Part shown: piece after piece, positions 1 through 9,083 of the stretch | Position numbering within the stretch: the first letter of the stretch is position 1 | Layout of the letters: every line of letters begins with the position of its first letter | DNA from: Bradyrhizobium retamae | GTDB taxonomy: Bacteria > Pseudomonadota > Alphaproteobacteria > Rhizobiales > Xanthobacteraceae | Assembly: GCF_001440415.1 (NCBI RefSeq) | Contig: NZ_LLYA01000057.1 | Location: 1-64,000 of the forward strand | Direction: 5' to 3' | DNA: 64,000 bases | Made by a program: the position numbers and the translations under genes | The notes under the pieces: generated by a model | The model's database searches: none | Told to the model about the DNA's origin: nothing | What the model saw: only the letters and a program-made list of their open reading frames with translations

Positions 1-2
1 GC

Positions 3-401
3 CCGGGCGGAAAGCGGCTCGGAACGAGCGGCACCGTGCACGAGGGCAAGACGCTGTTGTATCGTGCGAGCAAGCTCGACTGCGATGTATGCCCGCTCAA
101 ACCGCAGTGCTGTCCAAAAGAACCATCGCGCAAGATCCCGCGCGACATACATGAGCACGCCCGGGACGTCGCCCGGTCGTTCGCTGGCACCGAGGGCTTC
201 GAGACATCACGACGTGAGCGCAAGAAGATCGAGATGCGGTTTGCGCACCTGAAGCGCATCCTTAAGCTCGGTCGACTTCGACTGCGTGGTCCACAAGGCG
301 CCCAGGACGAGTTTGTTTTAGCTGCCATCGCTCAGAACCTGAGGCGGCTCGCGTCACTGGTTGCGCGACCGCCACCGGCAGAAGTTCTGTGCACCGCGTA
401 G
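3..401 (+). mobile_element. IS1182-like DDE transposase, C-terminal part (cut by window edge)
   Basis: The reading frame is open to the left edge, so only the last ~133 residues of a transposase are visible. The visible part has a Cys cluster (CDVCPLKPQCCP) followed by a basic segment with ERKKIEMRFAHLKRILKLGRLRLRG and then ALAAIAQNLRRLA-type residues, which is the typical C-terminus of IS1182/IS5-superfamily DDE transposases (the YREW-like third catalytic region with the conserved Glu). It is followed at about 475-505 by an AT-richer stretch (CGACTTTTGCAACAAAATCG) that resembles an IS end, but the left end is outside the window, so the inverted repeats cannot be compared. The family is fairly sure; completeness and activity cannot be judged. 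Confidence 0.8.
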
Positions 402-528
402 CGTTGGAGTTGAGCGCCAAGGCCGGCGGCGTTAAGCCGCCGTCCTAACAAAACGCCAAACGACCCGATCCCTTGCACCCGACTTTTGCAACAAAATCGA
501 CCCATTTCGGACATCGTGTGCTGGTCAG

Positions 529-948
529 CTAAATGATCGGCAGCGACGGCGCGCTACCTTTCTGCCAGACATTGAAGGTCGCTTCCCATTCGGCGATCTC
601 GTTCCCTCGCATGGTCAGGATTTCGATTCCGCGCCCTTCCATCTGGCGGCCGTCTTGTCCGTCGTCCCACTCGCCCTCCCAGTAACAGACAATGACGCTG
701 CCCGATACCGCGCGTAGTTGTTTTTGCAGCCGGTAATTCTTCTGGCGCGCGAAACGCGCCAACAAGAACTTCTCTAGAGGCGGTCTACCGTGCGTTTCGG
801 GAAAATCGGCGAACCTGACCACAACATCTGGGGCGAAGGTCTTCATGATCTCAGAGATATCCCCCGAGCTCATCAATTTCTGGGCACGATCGAGCACCGC
901 TTCGGCATCACGAAAGGTACGTTCGCTGGTTTCCAGTTCTATCGACAT
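529..948 (-). CDS. NTF2-like (SnoaL-type) small protein
   Basis: 139 residues. The pattern is an N-terminal helix pair (AEAVLDRAQKLMSSGDISEIMKTFAPDVVVRF) followed by curved-sheet strands ending in EIAEWEATFNVW, as in the nuclear-transport-factor-2 fold family that includes SnoaL cyclases and many uncharacterised ligand-binding or stress proteins. No catalytic residues can be assigned with confidence. It lies 85 bp downstream of the WYL-type regulator on the same strand, so the two may be co-transcribed. The fold is likely; the substrate is unknown. Confidence 0.75.
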   Translation of the reverse strand: MSIELETSERTFRDAEAVLDRAQKLMSSGDISEIMKTFAPDVVVRFADFPETHGRPPLEKFLLARFARQKNYRLQKQLRAVSGSVIVCYWEGEWDDGQDGRQMEGRGIEILTMRGNEIAEWEATFNVWQKGSAPSLPII

Positions 949-1033
949 GTGTGCTCCCGGTGTCGCGGCCAGTCCGGCCGCTTAGAAGCCAAATACTAGC
1001 GGAACCGGGATGACAGATTCTGTCAGCAGCGAG

Positions 1034-1723
1034 TCATTGAGGCTCGGATAATCCCTCGATTTCGCGCCATTCCTTGACCAGGGCATGGCGGCGTCTCGGG
1101 TAAGCCTCTCCGATCTCAGCAAACGCAACGATTCGATCGGTTCGGAATTGCCGATAGCCTTCGCGAAGTTCACACCACGCGGCAAGCAATCGCACCGTCG
1201 CGCAGAAAGTTAGCAAAATAGGCCATATGTTGCGTTCGGTCTGTAGGCCGGCTTCGTCGCTGTAACTGATCCATATCTTGCGCTCCATTCGGATAGCGCT
1301 CCGAATGGGTGCCAGGTTCACGCTTTCCACCGCGGCCGAGATAGGGCCCGCGAGAAGTCCAGAGGCGTCGGCTTCGTCGCTTCTGCCCGCTGGCAACACC
1401 GCCGTGATCTTCGCCAGCGCATTGCGTGCGGCCTTGGTCAGCGTGATGTCCGCGCTTCGCGCCACCATCTGCGATCCGAGCACCACCGCCTCAATCTCGT
1501 CGCTGGAAAACATCAGTGGTGGCACGGTGAAGCCCGGTCGGAGCACATAACCGACGCCCGCTTCGCCGTCGATCGGCGCACCCCTGGCGATCAGCGTTTG
1601 TATGTCGCGATAAATCGTTCGGAGCGAGACGCCAAATTCATCAGCGAGTTGCGCTCCCCCGACTGGACGTCGACGGGTTCGAAGGAACTGGATCAACTCG
1701 AGGAGCCTATCGGACCGGGGCAT
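1034..1723 (-). CDS. YafY-type transcriptional regulator (HTH plus WYL domain)
   Basis: 229 residues. Residues ~1-55 form a DeoR-like winged helix-turn-helix (RLLELIQFLRTRRRPVGG, then ADEFGVSLRTIYRDIQTL). Residues ~130-220 are the WYL-type ligand-sensing domain, here with WISYSDEAG at the start of the core strand and an RTDRIVAF end. The length is normal for the YafY family. It probably represses or activates the adjacent NTF2-like gene, to which it is oriented head-to-tail with an 85-bp gap; that target is an inference from position only. The start at 1723 gives the standard MPRSDRLLEL N-terminus. Confidence 0.88.
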   Translation of the reverse strand: MPRSDRLLELIQFLRTRRRPVGGAQLADEFGVSLRTIYRDIQTLIARGAPIDGEAGVGYVLRPGFTVPPLMFSSDEIEAVVLGSQMVARSADITLTKAARNALAKITAVLPAGRSDEADASGLLAGPISAAVESVNLAPIRSAIRMERKIWISYSDEAGLQTERNIWPILLTFCATVRLLAAWCELREGYRQFRTDRIVAFAEIGEAYPRRRHALVKEWREIEGLSEPQ

Positions 1724-2569
1724 TTCAACACTCCTCGGGCGGCTGAATTATCCTTGCGCGTGCCGGTGCGCCGATTGGGCAACAGCGAGCAACCAGAGGT
1801 CACAGATCGTAAGCCAAACGGAAAGCCTGCAACCCGTCAAGTCGGCCGCCGAATCCACCTTATGGATGGCCGCTATTGGCCCTTCGCGACATATTGCGCC
1901 GCTGCACAAACTGGTCGCTATAGGAGCAAAGCGGACGTAGTCACCAGTCACATGACGCCGCCGGGTTTTATAGGTACACGGCCTAGATTTGGGCAGCCGG
2001 CGTAAGATGCGCCGCGGCCGGGCCAAGCGGACGTGATGCATGCCGTGACATCAAGGACCGGCCGGCACTCGCACTTGTTCGCAACAACGGCGGGCGTGCC
2101 TGCAACTCCACAATACTCGTGCCGGGATCCAAGCTTGAGCAAACCGCAAATCGTAGGAGGAGACAAGATCGCACCGCGCGAGCTCAAACTGCAAGTCAAG
2201 CTCGTTTGAAAGCAGCCGAGCCGGCGTATGCGTTGTGATTGTCAGCCGCAATTCAGCGACGAGTGAACGTGCCTAATAGGTGGTAAAAGCAATCTACCGT
2301 GACGCACTTATGTGGTGTTTGACGCCTTTATGAGGTGCGTGACATCACAAAAAGACAGACAGAGGGCTCACCTTTCGAGTTCGGTTTCCCAATAGAGATA
2401 GTCGGGCCAATTGTAATGCAGGTATTGAAAAGCCATGCAACGGTCCAAGCCGCGTCGGCCATGCCTCCGACACACTGGGTTCGAAAGAACATTATTGGTT
2501 AGGAAGAACTATATTGTCTAAGAAGAACTATATTGTCTCCAGACACGTTACCCATCTACGGCATCACGG
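1724..2569. other. 846-bp stretch without a convincing gene
   Basis: Short open frames are present on both strands but none has a recognisable product or convincing start. The segment around 1850-1940, read on the minus strand, gives VRFAPIATSLCSGAICREG, a phrase I recall from many spurious small ORFs in Bradyrhizobium genomes. It is therefore better explained as a dispersed intergenic repeat than as a protein. The last 70 bp carry a short tandem repeat just before the end of sdhB. Together with the IS remnant at the left edge this looks like a region of past rearrangement. Confidence 0.6.
2504..2538. repeat. 19-bp tandem duplication
   Basis: AAGAACTATATTGTCT occurs at 2504-2519 and again at 2523-2538, giving a period of 19 bp. 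It is AT-rich in a GC-rich context and lies 31 bp downstream of the sdhB stop. A role in transcription termination is not supported, because no stable hairpin is visible; it looks like a small slippage or insertion scar. Confidence 0.85.
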
Positions 2570-3355
2570 CTAGATCTGGCGCTCGACCATCTTGAGCTTG
2601 AGCTCGGCGATGGCTTCCGAGGGGTTCAGGCCCTTCGGGCAGGCCTTGGCGCAGTTCATGATGGTGTGGCAGCGGTACAACCGGAACGGGTCTTCGAGGT
2701 TGTCGAGCCGTTCGCCAGTGGCCTCATCGCGGGAATCGTTCACCCAGCGCGTCGCCTGCAGCAGTGCGGCGGGCCCGAGGAAGCGTTCGCTGTTCCACCA
2801 GTAGCTCGGGCAGGAAGTCGAGCAGCAGGCGCACAGGATGCACTCGTAAAGGCCGTCGAGCTTTTCACGGTCCTCGTGGCTTTGCTTCCATTCCTTCTGC
2901 GGCGTCGGCGTCGTGGTCTGCAGCCACGGCTCGATCGAGGCATATTGCGCGTAGAAGTTCGTGAGGTCGGGCACCAGATCCTTCACCACCGGCTGATGCG
3001 GCAGCGGATTGACCTTCACGGCGCCACCTGCGGCCACGTCGTGCATCGACTTGGTGCAGGCCAGCGTGTTCTGGCCGTCGATGTTCATGGCACAGGAGCC
3101 GCAGACGCCTTCGCGGCAGGAGCGGCGGAAGGTCAGCGTCGGGTCGATGTTGTTCTTGATCCAGATCAGGCCGTCCAGGACCATCGGCCCGCAATCGTTG
3201 ATGTCGACATGATAGGTGTCGACGCTCGGGTTCTTGCCGTCGTCCGGATTCCAGCGATAGACCCGGAACTCGCGCGTTTCGGTCGCGCCTGCCGGCTTCG
3301 GCCAGGCCTTGCCGCCGGTGATCTTCGAATTTTTCGGAAGCGTGAATTCAGCCAT
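2570..3355 (-). CDS. sdhB: succinate dehydrogenase iron-sulfur subunit
   Basis: 261 residues. SdhB carries electrons from FAD in SdhA to ubiquinone through three Fe-S clusters at the inner face of the cytoplasmic membrane. The [2Fe-2S] ligands are seen in CREGVCGSC and the following Cys of TLAC. The second domain has [16 protein letters not shown] and [17 protein letters not shown] for the [4Fe-4S] and [3Fe-4S] clusters. It is the last gene of sdhC-sdhD-sdhA-sdhB, 24 bp after the end of sdhA. Length and motifs are normal for alphaproteobacteria. A very long open frame runs on the opposite strand here but is a high-GC shadow. Confidence 0.98.
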   Translation of the reverse strand: MAEFTLPKNSKITGGKAWPKPAGATETREFRVYRWNPDDGKNPSVDTYHVDINDCGPMVLDGLIWIKNNIDPTLTFRRSCREGVCGSCAMNIDGQNTLACTKSMHDVAAGGAVKVNPLPHQPVVKDLVPDLTNFYAQYASIEPWLQTTTPTPQKEWKQSHEDREKLDGLYECILCACCSTSCPSYWWNSERFLGPAALLQATRWVNDSRDEATGERLDNLEDPFRLYRCHTIMNCAKACPKGLNPSEAIAELKLKMVERQI

Positions 3356-3379
3356 GCTTGCAAGCCTTCGCTGTCGTCA

Positions 3380-5236
3380 TCAATACACCCGCGCCTTCGG
3401 CGGGATGTACTGGACGTCATTCGTCATCGTGTAGTCGTGCACCGGGCGGTAGTCGATCACGGTCTTGCCGTTCGGATCGATCCAGGCCAGCGTGTGCTTC
3501 ATCCAGTTCTTGTCGTCGCGCTCGGCAAAGTCCTCGCGCGCATGGGCGCCGCGGCTTTCGGTGCGGTTCGCCGCCGAATCCATGGTAACCACCGCCTGCA
3601 CGATCAGATTATCGAATTCGAGCGTCTCGATCAGGTCGGAATTCCACACCAGCGAGCGGTCGGTGGTCGCGATGTCGCCGATGCCGCCATGCACCTTGTG
3701 GATCAGGTTCTGGCCTTCGTGCAGGATTTCGCCGGTGCGGAACACCGCGCAATTGTTCTGCATCACGTGCTGCATGCTGTCCCGCAGCTTCGCGGTCGGC
3801 GTGCCGCCGGAGGCATGGCGGTAATGATCGAGCCGTCCGAGCGCCAAATCGGCGGAATCCTTAGGCAATTCGGGCTGCTTGCCGTTGGGCGTCAGTTTTT
3901 CCGCGAGCCGCAGCGCGGCGGCGCGGCCGAACACGACGAGGTCGATCAGCGAGTTGGAGCCGAGCCGGTTGGCGCCATGCACGGACACGCAGGCCGCTTC
4001 GCCGATCGCCATCAGGCCCGGCACCACGGCATTGTCGTCGCCATCCTTCTTGGTCAGGACTTCGGCGTGATAATTGGTGGGAATGCCGCCCATGTTGTAG
4101 TGCACGGTCGGCACGATCGGAATCGGCTCGCGGGTGACGTCGACATTGGCGAAGATCTTCGCCGATTCGGAAATGCCGGGCAGCCGTTCCTGCAGCACCT
4201 TCGGATCGAGATGATCGAGGTGCAGGTAGATGTGGTCCTTCTTCTTGCCGACGCCGCGGCCTTCACGGATCTCGATGGTCATCGAGCGCGAGACAACGTC
4301 GCGGGAGGCGAGGTCCTTGGCGGAAGGCGCATAGCGCTCCATGAAGCGCTCGCCCTCGGAATTGACGAGATAGCCGCCTTCGCCGCGCGCGCCCTCGGTG
4401 ACGAGACAGCCGGCGCCGTAGATCCCGGTCGGGTGGAACTGGACGAACTCCATGTCCTGCAACGGCAGGCCGGCGCGCAGCACCATGCCGCCGCCATCGC
4501 CGGTGCAGGTATGCGCCGAGGTGCAGGAGGCGTAGGCGCGGCCATAGCCGCCGGTGGCGAGAATCGTGGTCTGGGCACGGAAGCGGTGCAGCGTGCCGTC
4601 GTCGAGCCTGAGCGCGATGACGCCGCGGCAGACGCCCTGGTCGTCCATGATCAGGTCGATGGCGAAGAATTCGATATAGAACTCGGCCGAATGGCGCAGC
4701 GCCTGGCCGTACATCGTGTGCAGCATGGCGTGACCGGTGCGGTCGGCGGCGGCGCAGGTGCGCTGCGCCTGGCCCTTGCCGTAGTCCATGGTCATGCCGC
4801 CGAATGGACGCTGGTAGATCTTGCCGTCCTCGGTGCGCGAAAACGGCACGCCCCAATGCTCCAACTCGTAGACGGCTTCCGGCGCATTGCGCACCATGTA
4901 TTCGATCGCGTCCTGGTCGCCGAGCCAGTCCGACCCCTTGACGGTGTCGTACATGTGCCAGCGCCAGTCGTCCTGATGCATGTTGCCGAGCGAAGCCGAA
5001 ATGCCGCCTTGGGCCGCGACCGTATGCGAGCGGGTCGGGAACACTTTTGTAATACAGGCGGTACGCAGGCCAGCCTCGCTGCAGCCGACCACGGCGCGCA
5101 GGCCGGCGCCGCCGGCGCCGACGACCACAACGTCGTAGCTGTGGTCCTCGATCGGATAGGCTTTTCCGTTGCTGGCCGGGCCACTGGCCTTAGTGGCCTT
5201 GCCGTTACCTTCAGCGGCCGAACCTTGAGCAGCCAT
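3380..5236 (-). CDS. sdhA: succinate dehydrogenase flavoprotein subunit
   Basis: 618 residues. It oxidises succinate to fumarate in the TCA cycle and respiratory complex II. The N-terminal FAD-binding motif [13 protein letters not shown] is followed by [11 protein letters not shown], where the His carries the covalent FAD. The active-site region [13 protein letters not shown] and the [10 protein letters not shown] segment are intact. The C-terminus ends in YIPPKARVY as in other proteobacterial SdhA. The start at 5236 gives a ~30-residue low-complexity N-terminal tail (Ala/Gly/Lys) before the conserved core; this tail is common in Bradyrhizobium. sdhD ends 3 bp upstream of it, so translation is probably coupled. 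Confidence 0.98.
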   Translation of the reverse strand: MAAQGSAAEGNGKATKASGPASNGKAYPIEDHSYDVVVVGAGGAGLRAVVGCSEAGLRTACITKVFPTRSHTVAAQGGISASLGNMHQDDWRWHMYDTVKGSDWLGDQDAIEYMVRNAPEAVYELEHWGVPFSRTEDGKIYQRPFGGMTMDYGKGQAQRTCAAADRTGHAMLHTMYGQALRHSAEFYIEFFAIDLIMDDQGVCRGVIALRLDDGTLHRFRAQTTILATGGYGRAYASCTSAHTCTGDGGGMVLRAGLPLQDMEFVQFHPTGIYGAGCLVTEGARGEGGYLVNSEGERFMERYAPSAKDLASRDVVSRSMTIEIREGRGVGKKKDHIYLHLDHLDPKVLQERLPGISESAKIFANVDVTREPIPIVPTVHYNMGGIPTNYHAEVLTKKDGDDNAVVPGLMAIGEAACVSVHGANRLGSNSLIDLVVFGRAAALRLAEKLTPNGKQPELPKDSADLALGRLDHYRHASGGTPTAKLRDSMQHVMQNNCAVFRTGEILHEGQNLIHKVHGGIGDIATTDRSLVWNSDLIETLEFDNLIVQAVVTMDSAANRTESRGAHAREDFAERDDKNWMKHTLAWIDPNGKTVIDYRPVHDYTMTNDVQYIPPKARVY

Positions 5237-5239
5237 GGG

Positions 5240-5632
5240 TTACACTCCCGATGACAATTTGACGATCGCGTAGATCGACGCCAAGGCGACCGCGATACAG
5301 AAGAAATTATTGGCCATCACGCTGGCGAGCTTCAGCGTCTCGTTGTGCACATAGTCCTCGATGATGATCTGCATGCCGATCTTCATGTGCCAGACGCTGG
5401 CGATGATGAAGAGGACAAGGATGATGGCGATCGGAAGCGAGCCGAGGATTTGCGCTGCGCCGGCCTGATTGCGGCCGATCAGCATCAGCACGATCACGAT
5501 GACGGGCACGATCAGCACCGTCATCGCCACCGCCGTAAGGCGCTGGCGCCAGAAATCGGTGGTGCCGGAATGCGAGGAACCGAGATAGCGGACGCGGCCG
5601 AGCGGCGTGCGCATTGAGGAGGGGCGGCTCAT
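5240..5632 (-). CDS. sdhD: succinate dehydrogenase membrane anchor subunit
   Basis: 130 residues. With SdhC it anchors complex II in the membrane and forms the haem b and quinone sites. Three membrane segments are visible: about residues 35-53, 62-81 and 105-126. The WHMKIGMQIIIEDYVHNE segment between the second and third helices is characteristic of this subunit, with its His likely near the haem. The start at 5632 (MSRPSSMRTPLGRVR) was chosen because it overlaps the sdhC stop by 4 bp (ATGA). A longer frame extends upstream of this start but is out of character with the family. Confidence 0.95.
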   Translation of the reverse strand: MSRPSSMRTPLGRVRYLGSSHSGTTDFWRQRLTAVAMTVLIVPVIVIVLMLIGRNQAGAAQILGSLPIAIILVLFIIASVWHMKIGMQIIIEDYVHNETLKLASVMANNFFCIAVALASIYAIVKLSSGV

Positions 5633-6027
5633 CGTCCGCCTCCGACCGTGTAGGCGATGATCCAGACCAGGACGGTCAGCGAAATGCCGGCGATCAGCGC
5701 GCCCCAGGTGAGGGCCTCGCGCTCGTTGGCCTTGAAGCCGTAGCCGAGGTCCCAGAAGAAGTAGCGGATACCGCTGACCAGATGGTGCAGCAGCGCCCAA
5801 GTGTAGCCGAACACGATCAGCTTGCCGATGATGTTGCCGGTGAAGGCCTGGACATTGGCATAGGCTCCGGGGCCGGAGGCGGCGGCGATCAGCCACCAGG
5901 CCAGCAGCAGGGTACCGAAATAGAGCGCAATCCCGGTGGCGCGGTGGATGAGGGAAAGCGCCATCGTCAGAGTGACGCGATAGGTCTGCAAATGGGGCGA
6001 TAGCGGTCGTTCGATCCTGGCGGTCAT
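5629..6027 (-). CDS. sdhC: succinate dehydrogenase cytochrome b556 subunit
   Basis: 132 residues, first gene of the sdh operon. The family signature RPLSPHLQTYR at the N-terminus is followed by three membrane helices. SLIHRATGIALYFGT carries the Ser and Arg near the quinone pocket, and the LLHHLVSGIRYFFWDLG helix supplies the conserved haem-ligand His. It overlaps sdhD by 4 bp. The promoter of the operon should lie in 6028-6230, where I see no obvious operator. Confidence 0.96.
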   Translation of the reverse strand: MTARIERPLSPHLQTYRVTLTMALSLIHRATGIALYFGTLLLAWWLIAAASGPGAYANVQAFTGNIIGKLIVFGYTWALLHHLVSGIRYFFWDLGYGFKANEREALTWGALIAGISLTVLVWIIAYTVGGGR

Positions 6028-6230
6028 TCGGCGACTTTATGTTTTATGGGACCGCGGCCGGCCCCATCGGGGAACGCGGTAGATGAATTCTATTTACGTA
6101 GTCGAGTCGGTCCGCGCAACGGCCAAATCGCTTGGAATGGAACCGCGGTTCATTGTTAGCAACCTATGAAACACGCTTGATCAGCGGCTTGGTATACCAG
6201 AGCCATTTGGCATGGCCGAAGAATTGAATT

Positions 6231-6503
6231 TCAATTCCGATTAATTATGGGCGTCGGCCGTTCATCGGAACGGGTTGGTTCCACGCCACCGTCCCATGAG
6301 AGATAGTCGACGAAGGCTCTGATCTTCGGAGAAGCCAGCCGCGACGGCTGAAGCATCAAATGCAGCGGCGCCGGTGCCGGCTTGTAGTCGGCGAGCAGGC
6401 GCACACCAGGTAGCTTGCAGCCAAATCGGTTTTTACCTGCCATGACGGCACGCGAATCATGCCGGCGCCTTCTCGCGGCGGCAAGCGCATCCAGGCTATT
6501 CAT
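6231..6503 (-). pseudogene. LysR-family regulator remnant (C-terminal fragment)
   Basis: This 90-residue frame contains GVRLLADYKPAPAPLHLM and PSRLASPKIRAFVDYL. That is the typical last ~45 residues of the effector-binding domain of LysR-type regulators, where a Pro-rich strand is followed by 'S.K.RAF.DF'. The N-terminal DNA-binding helix-turn-helix and most of the effector domain are absent, and the residues before the LysR-like part (MNSLDALAAARRRRHDS) do not fit the family. It is therefore read as a decayed fragment rather than a functional gene. A frameshifted remainder was not found in the 200 bp upstream. Confidence 0.6.
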
Positions 6504-6703
6504 CCAGAGCCGACCGGATATGCGGATTCTGCGGCCGGTTTTGCTGCCGTCGGCGAAGCGCCTCGTTGTTGGCGGGAGCTTGTGATCAGCCTGTTGGTTG
6601 GACTATAGCCGTTCGGCGCACGGGGGAGGTGACCGACTAGATGCTTCTGGATGCGAACAGCTCGTTCGCGGTTCATTACACTAGTCGCGACATGCTCGCG
6701 CTC

Positions 6704-8233
6704 CTACGCGTTCGCATAAATATCCTTATACGTATCCCGCAAAATGTTCTTCTGCACCTTGCCCATGGCGTTGCGCGGCAATTCGTCGACGACGAACACG
6801 CGCTTCGGCATCTTGAATTTGGCAAGTCGTCCGTCGAGCGCTTTCAGCACGCCGGCCTCGGTGACGTCTGCGCCCTTGTTGCAGACCAGCACCGCGGTGA
6901 CGCCTTCGCCGAAATCGGCATGCGGCACGCCGATGACGGCGGATTCGATCACGCCCGGCATGGCGTCGATCTCGCTCTCGATTTCCTTGGGGTAGACGTT
7001 GAAGCCGCCTGAAATCACCAGATCCTTGCCGCGGCCCAGGATGTGCACATAGCCCTTGGCGTCGATCTTGCCGAGATCGCCGGTGATGAAGAAGCCGTCG
7101 TCGCGAAATTCGGCTTTTGTCTTTTCCGGCATGCGCCAGTAGCCCTTGAACACGTTGGGCCCTTTCACCTCGATCATGCCGATCTCGTCGCGCGCGAGCT
7201 CCTTGCCGGTCTCGGGATCGGTGACGCGAACGGAAACGCCGGGCAGGGGATGGCCGACGGCGCCGGGCACGCGCTCACCATCATAGGGGTTGGAGGTATT
7301 CATGTTGGTCTCGGTCATGCCGTAGCGTTCCAGCACGGCGTGCCCGGTGCGCGCGGCCCATTCGCGATGGGTGTCGGCGAGCAGCGGCGCCGAACCCGAA
7401 ATGAACAGCCGCATGTGCTTGGTCGATTCCTTCGAAAGCGCCGGGCTCTGCAACAGCCGCGTGTAAAAGGTCGGCACGCCCATCAGCACGGTGGCGCGCG
7501 CCATCAGCTTGATGATTATTTCAGGATCGAACTTCGGCAGGAAGATCATCGAGGCGCGGGCGAACAGGGTCACGTTGCTCGCCACGAACAGGCCGTGGGT
7601 GTGATAGATCGGCAGCGCGTGGATCAGCACGTCCTTGTCGCTGAAGCGCCAGTAGTCGACCAGGCTGTAGGAGTTTGACGCCAGATTGTCCTGCGTCAGC
7701 ATCGCGCCCTTGGAGCGGCCGGTGGTGCCTGATGTGTAGAGGATGGCAGCCAGATCGTCATTGCCGCGGGCGACCGTTGCGAAGGCGGCATCGGCCTTGG
7801 CGGCTACGTCCGTCAGTGACCCCTTGCCGTCGGGCCCGAGCGTTTCGACCTTTGCCTTCACCTTCGCCGCGATAGCGCTGATGCCCTCGGCCTTGGACGG
7901 ATCGCAGACGACCAGCGCGGGCTCGGCGTCGGAGATGAAGTAGTCGAGCTCGTTCAGCGTATAGGCGGTGTTGAGCGGCAAATAGACCGCGCCCGCGCGT
8001 ACGGTCGCGAGATAGAGCACCAGCGCCGGGACCGATTTCTCGGTCTGGGCTGCGACACGGTCGCCGGGCTTGACGCCGCGCGAGACCAGCACATTCGCCG
8101 TCTGGCCGGCGCGGGCGATCAGCTCGCCATAGCTGATGCGCGTGCCATCGAGCATCTCGATCGCGAGCCGGTTCGGATCGTCGAGCGCATCGAACAGCCG
8201 GGAAAACAGGTTGGCGTTGGCAGTCGTGTTCAT
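6704..8233 (-). CDS. matB: malonyl-CoA synthetase (malonate-CoA ligase)
   Basis: 509 residues, adenylate-forming acyl-CoA synthetase. It activates malonate (and often methylmalonate) with ATP to malonyl-CoA. The P-loop-like motif YTSGTTGRSKGAM, the A5 motif ERYGMTETNMNTSNPYDG, ITGDLGKID and the C-terminal catalytic Lys region LPRNAMGKVQK are all present. The protein is very similar along its length to the structurally studied Rhodopseudomonas palustris MatB as I remember it. The start at 8233 (MNTTANANLFSRLFDALDD) was chosen over an upstream frame because it aligns with that protein and has GGGGAAG just before it. It is divergent from an SDR gene across an 88-bp promoter region containing a palindrome. 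Confidence 0.94.
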   Translation of the reverse strand: MNTTANANLFSRLFDALDDPNRLAIEMLDGTRISYGELIARAGQTANVLVSRGVKPGDRVAAQTEKSVPALVLYLATVRAGAVYLPLNTAYTLNELDYFISDAEPALVVCDPSKAEGISAIAAKVKAKVETLGPDGKGSLTDVAAKADAAFATVARGNDDLAAILYTSGTTGRSKGAMLTQDNLASNSYSLVDYWRFSDKDVLIHALPIYHTHGLFVASNVTLFARASMIFLPKFDPEIIIKLMARATVLMGVPTFYTRLLQSPALSKESTKHMRLFISGSAPLLADTHREWAARTGHAVLERYGMTETNMNTSNPYDGERVPGAVGHPLPGVSVRVTDPETGKELARDEIGMIEVKGPNVFKGYWRMPEKTKAEFRDDGFFITGDLGKIDAKGYVHILGRGKDLVISGGFNVYPKEIESEIDAMPGVIESAVIGVPHADFGEGVTAVLVCNKGADVTEAGVLKALDGRLAKFKMPKRVFVVDELPRNAMGKVQKNILRDTYKDIYANA

Positions 8234-8258
8234 GCAAACTTCCCCAAGAGGGCACTGG

Positions 8259-8275
8259 CCTGCGAATTTCGCAGG
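8259..8275. promoter_or_regulatory. palindrome in the matB / SDR divergent promoter (possible operator)
   Basis: CCTGCGAATTTCGCAGG is a perfect 8-bp inverted repeat around one central base. It sits 26 bp upstream of the matB start and 46 bp upstream of the SDR start, so a bound dimer could control both genes. No regulator gene is adjacent, apart from the decayed LysR fragment at 6231-6503. The symmetry is seen directly; operator function is inferred. Confidence 0.55.
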
Positions 8276-8321
8276 TTGGAATAGCAAGAACGCCCTTCAA
8301 AAAGCAACGGAGACAGTTTGC

Positions 8322-9083
8322 ATGACAAATGGCGGGAAACGCGTGGCCTGGGTGACGGGCGGTGGCAGCGGGATTGGCGAGGCCGGCGCCGAGGCGCTGG
8401 CAGCCGATGGCTGGACGGTGGTGGTCTCGGGGCGGCGGAAAGACGCCCTCGACAAGGTCGTGGCCAATATCACCCAAAAGGGCGGCAAAGCCGAGGCGAT
8501 CGCGCTCGATGTCAGCAACAAGGCGGATGTCGACAAGGCGGCGGACCAGATCCTCAGCCGACACGGCCGGATCGACCTCTTGGTCAACAGTGCCGGCATC
8601 AACGTGCCGAAGCGAAGCTGGGCCGACATGGAACTGGAGGGGTGGGACAAGGTCGTCGATATCAACCTCAACGGCGTGCTCTACTGCATGCGCGCGGTGC
8701 TGCCGGCGATGCGAAAGCAGAAGGACGGCTGCATCATCAACGTCGCGTCCTGGGCCGGCCGTCACGTATCAAAGATGCCGGGCCCGGCCTACACCACGAC
8801 AAAACATGCGGTTCTGGCGCTGACCCATTCCTTCAACATGGACGAATGCGTCAACGGCCTGCGCGCGTGCTGCCTGTCGCCGGGCGAGGTCGCGACCCCG
8901 ATCCTGAAATCGCGGCCGGTGGTGCCCTCGGACGAAGAGCAGGCGAAAATGCTGCAGCCGGAAGATTGCGGCCGCACCATCGCCTTCGTCGCCGGCCTGC
9001 CGCCGCGGGTCTGCGTCAACGAGATACTGATCAGCCCGACGCACAATCGCGGCTTCATCCAGACGCCGGCGAACAGGGATTAA
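8322..9083 (+). CDS. short-chain dehydrogenase/reductase
   Basis: 253 residues, classical SDR with a Rossmann fold. The cofactor loop is TGGGSGIGEAG, the structural motif is NSAG, and the catalytic Ser-Tyr-Lys are in the VASWAGR region and YTTTK. The sequence SGRRKDALDKV after strand 2 carries basic residues, suggesting NADP(H). The start at 8322 (MTNGGKRVAWVTGGG) directly precedes the Rossmann fold. The gene is divergent from matB, suggesting a shared signal and perhaps malonate- or acyl-related metabolism, but the substrate cannot be read from the sequence. The C-terminus (ILISPTHNRGF) is a variation of the usual SDR end. Confidence 0.9.
   Translation: MTNGGKRVAWVTGGGSGIGEAGAEALAADGWTVVVSGRRKDALDKVVANITQKGGKAEAIALDVSNKADVDKAADQILSRHGRIDLLVNSAGINVPKRSWADMELEGWDKVVDINLNGVLYCMRAVLPAMRKQKDGCIINVASWAGRHVSKMPGPAYTTTKHAVLALTHSFNMDECVNGLRACCLSPGEVATPILKSRPVVPSDEEQAKMLQPEDCGRTIAFVAGLPPRVCVNEILISPTHNRGFIQTPANRD

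Noticed and set aside
1748..2041. 97-codon minus-strand frame with VRFAPIATSLCSGAICREG
   Set aside because: I recall this phrase from many spurious small ORFs in Bradyrhizobium; it probably belongs to a dispersed intergenic repeat. No good start or ribosome-binding site.
2666..5254. 862-codon open frame on the plus strand opposite sdhB and sdhA
   Set aside because: It is the antisense of two well-supported genes, is made of Arg/Ala/Val/His-rich sequence, and has no recognisable domain. High GC content makes such shadows common.
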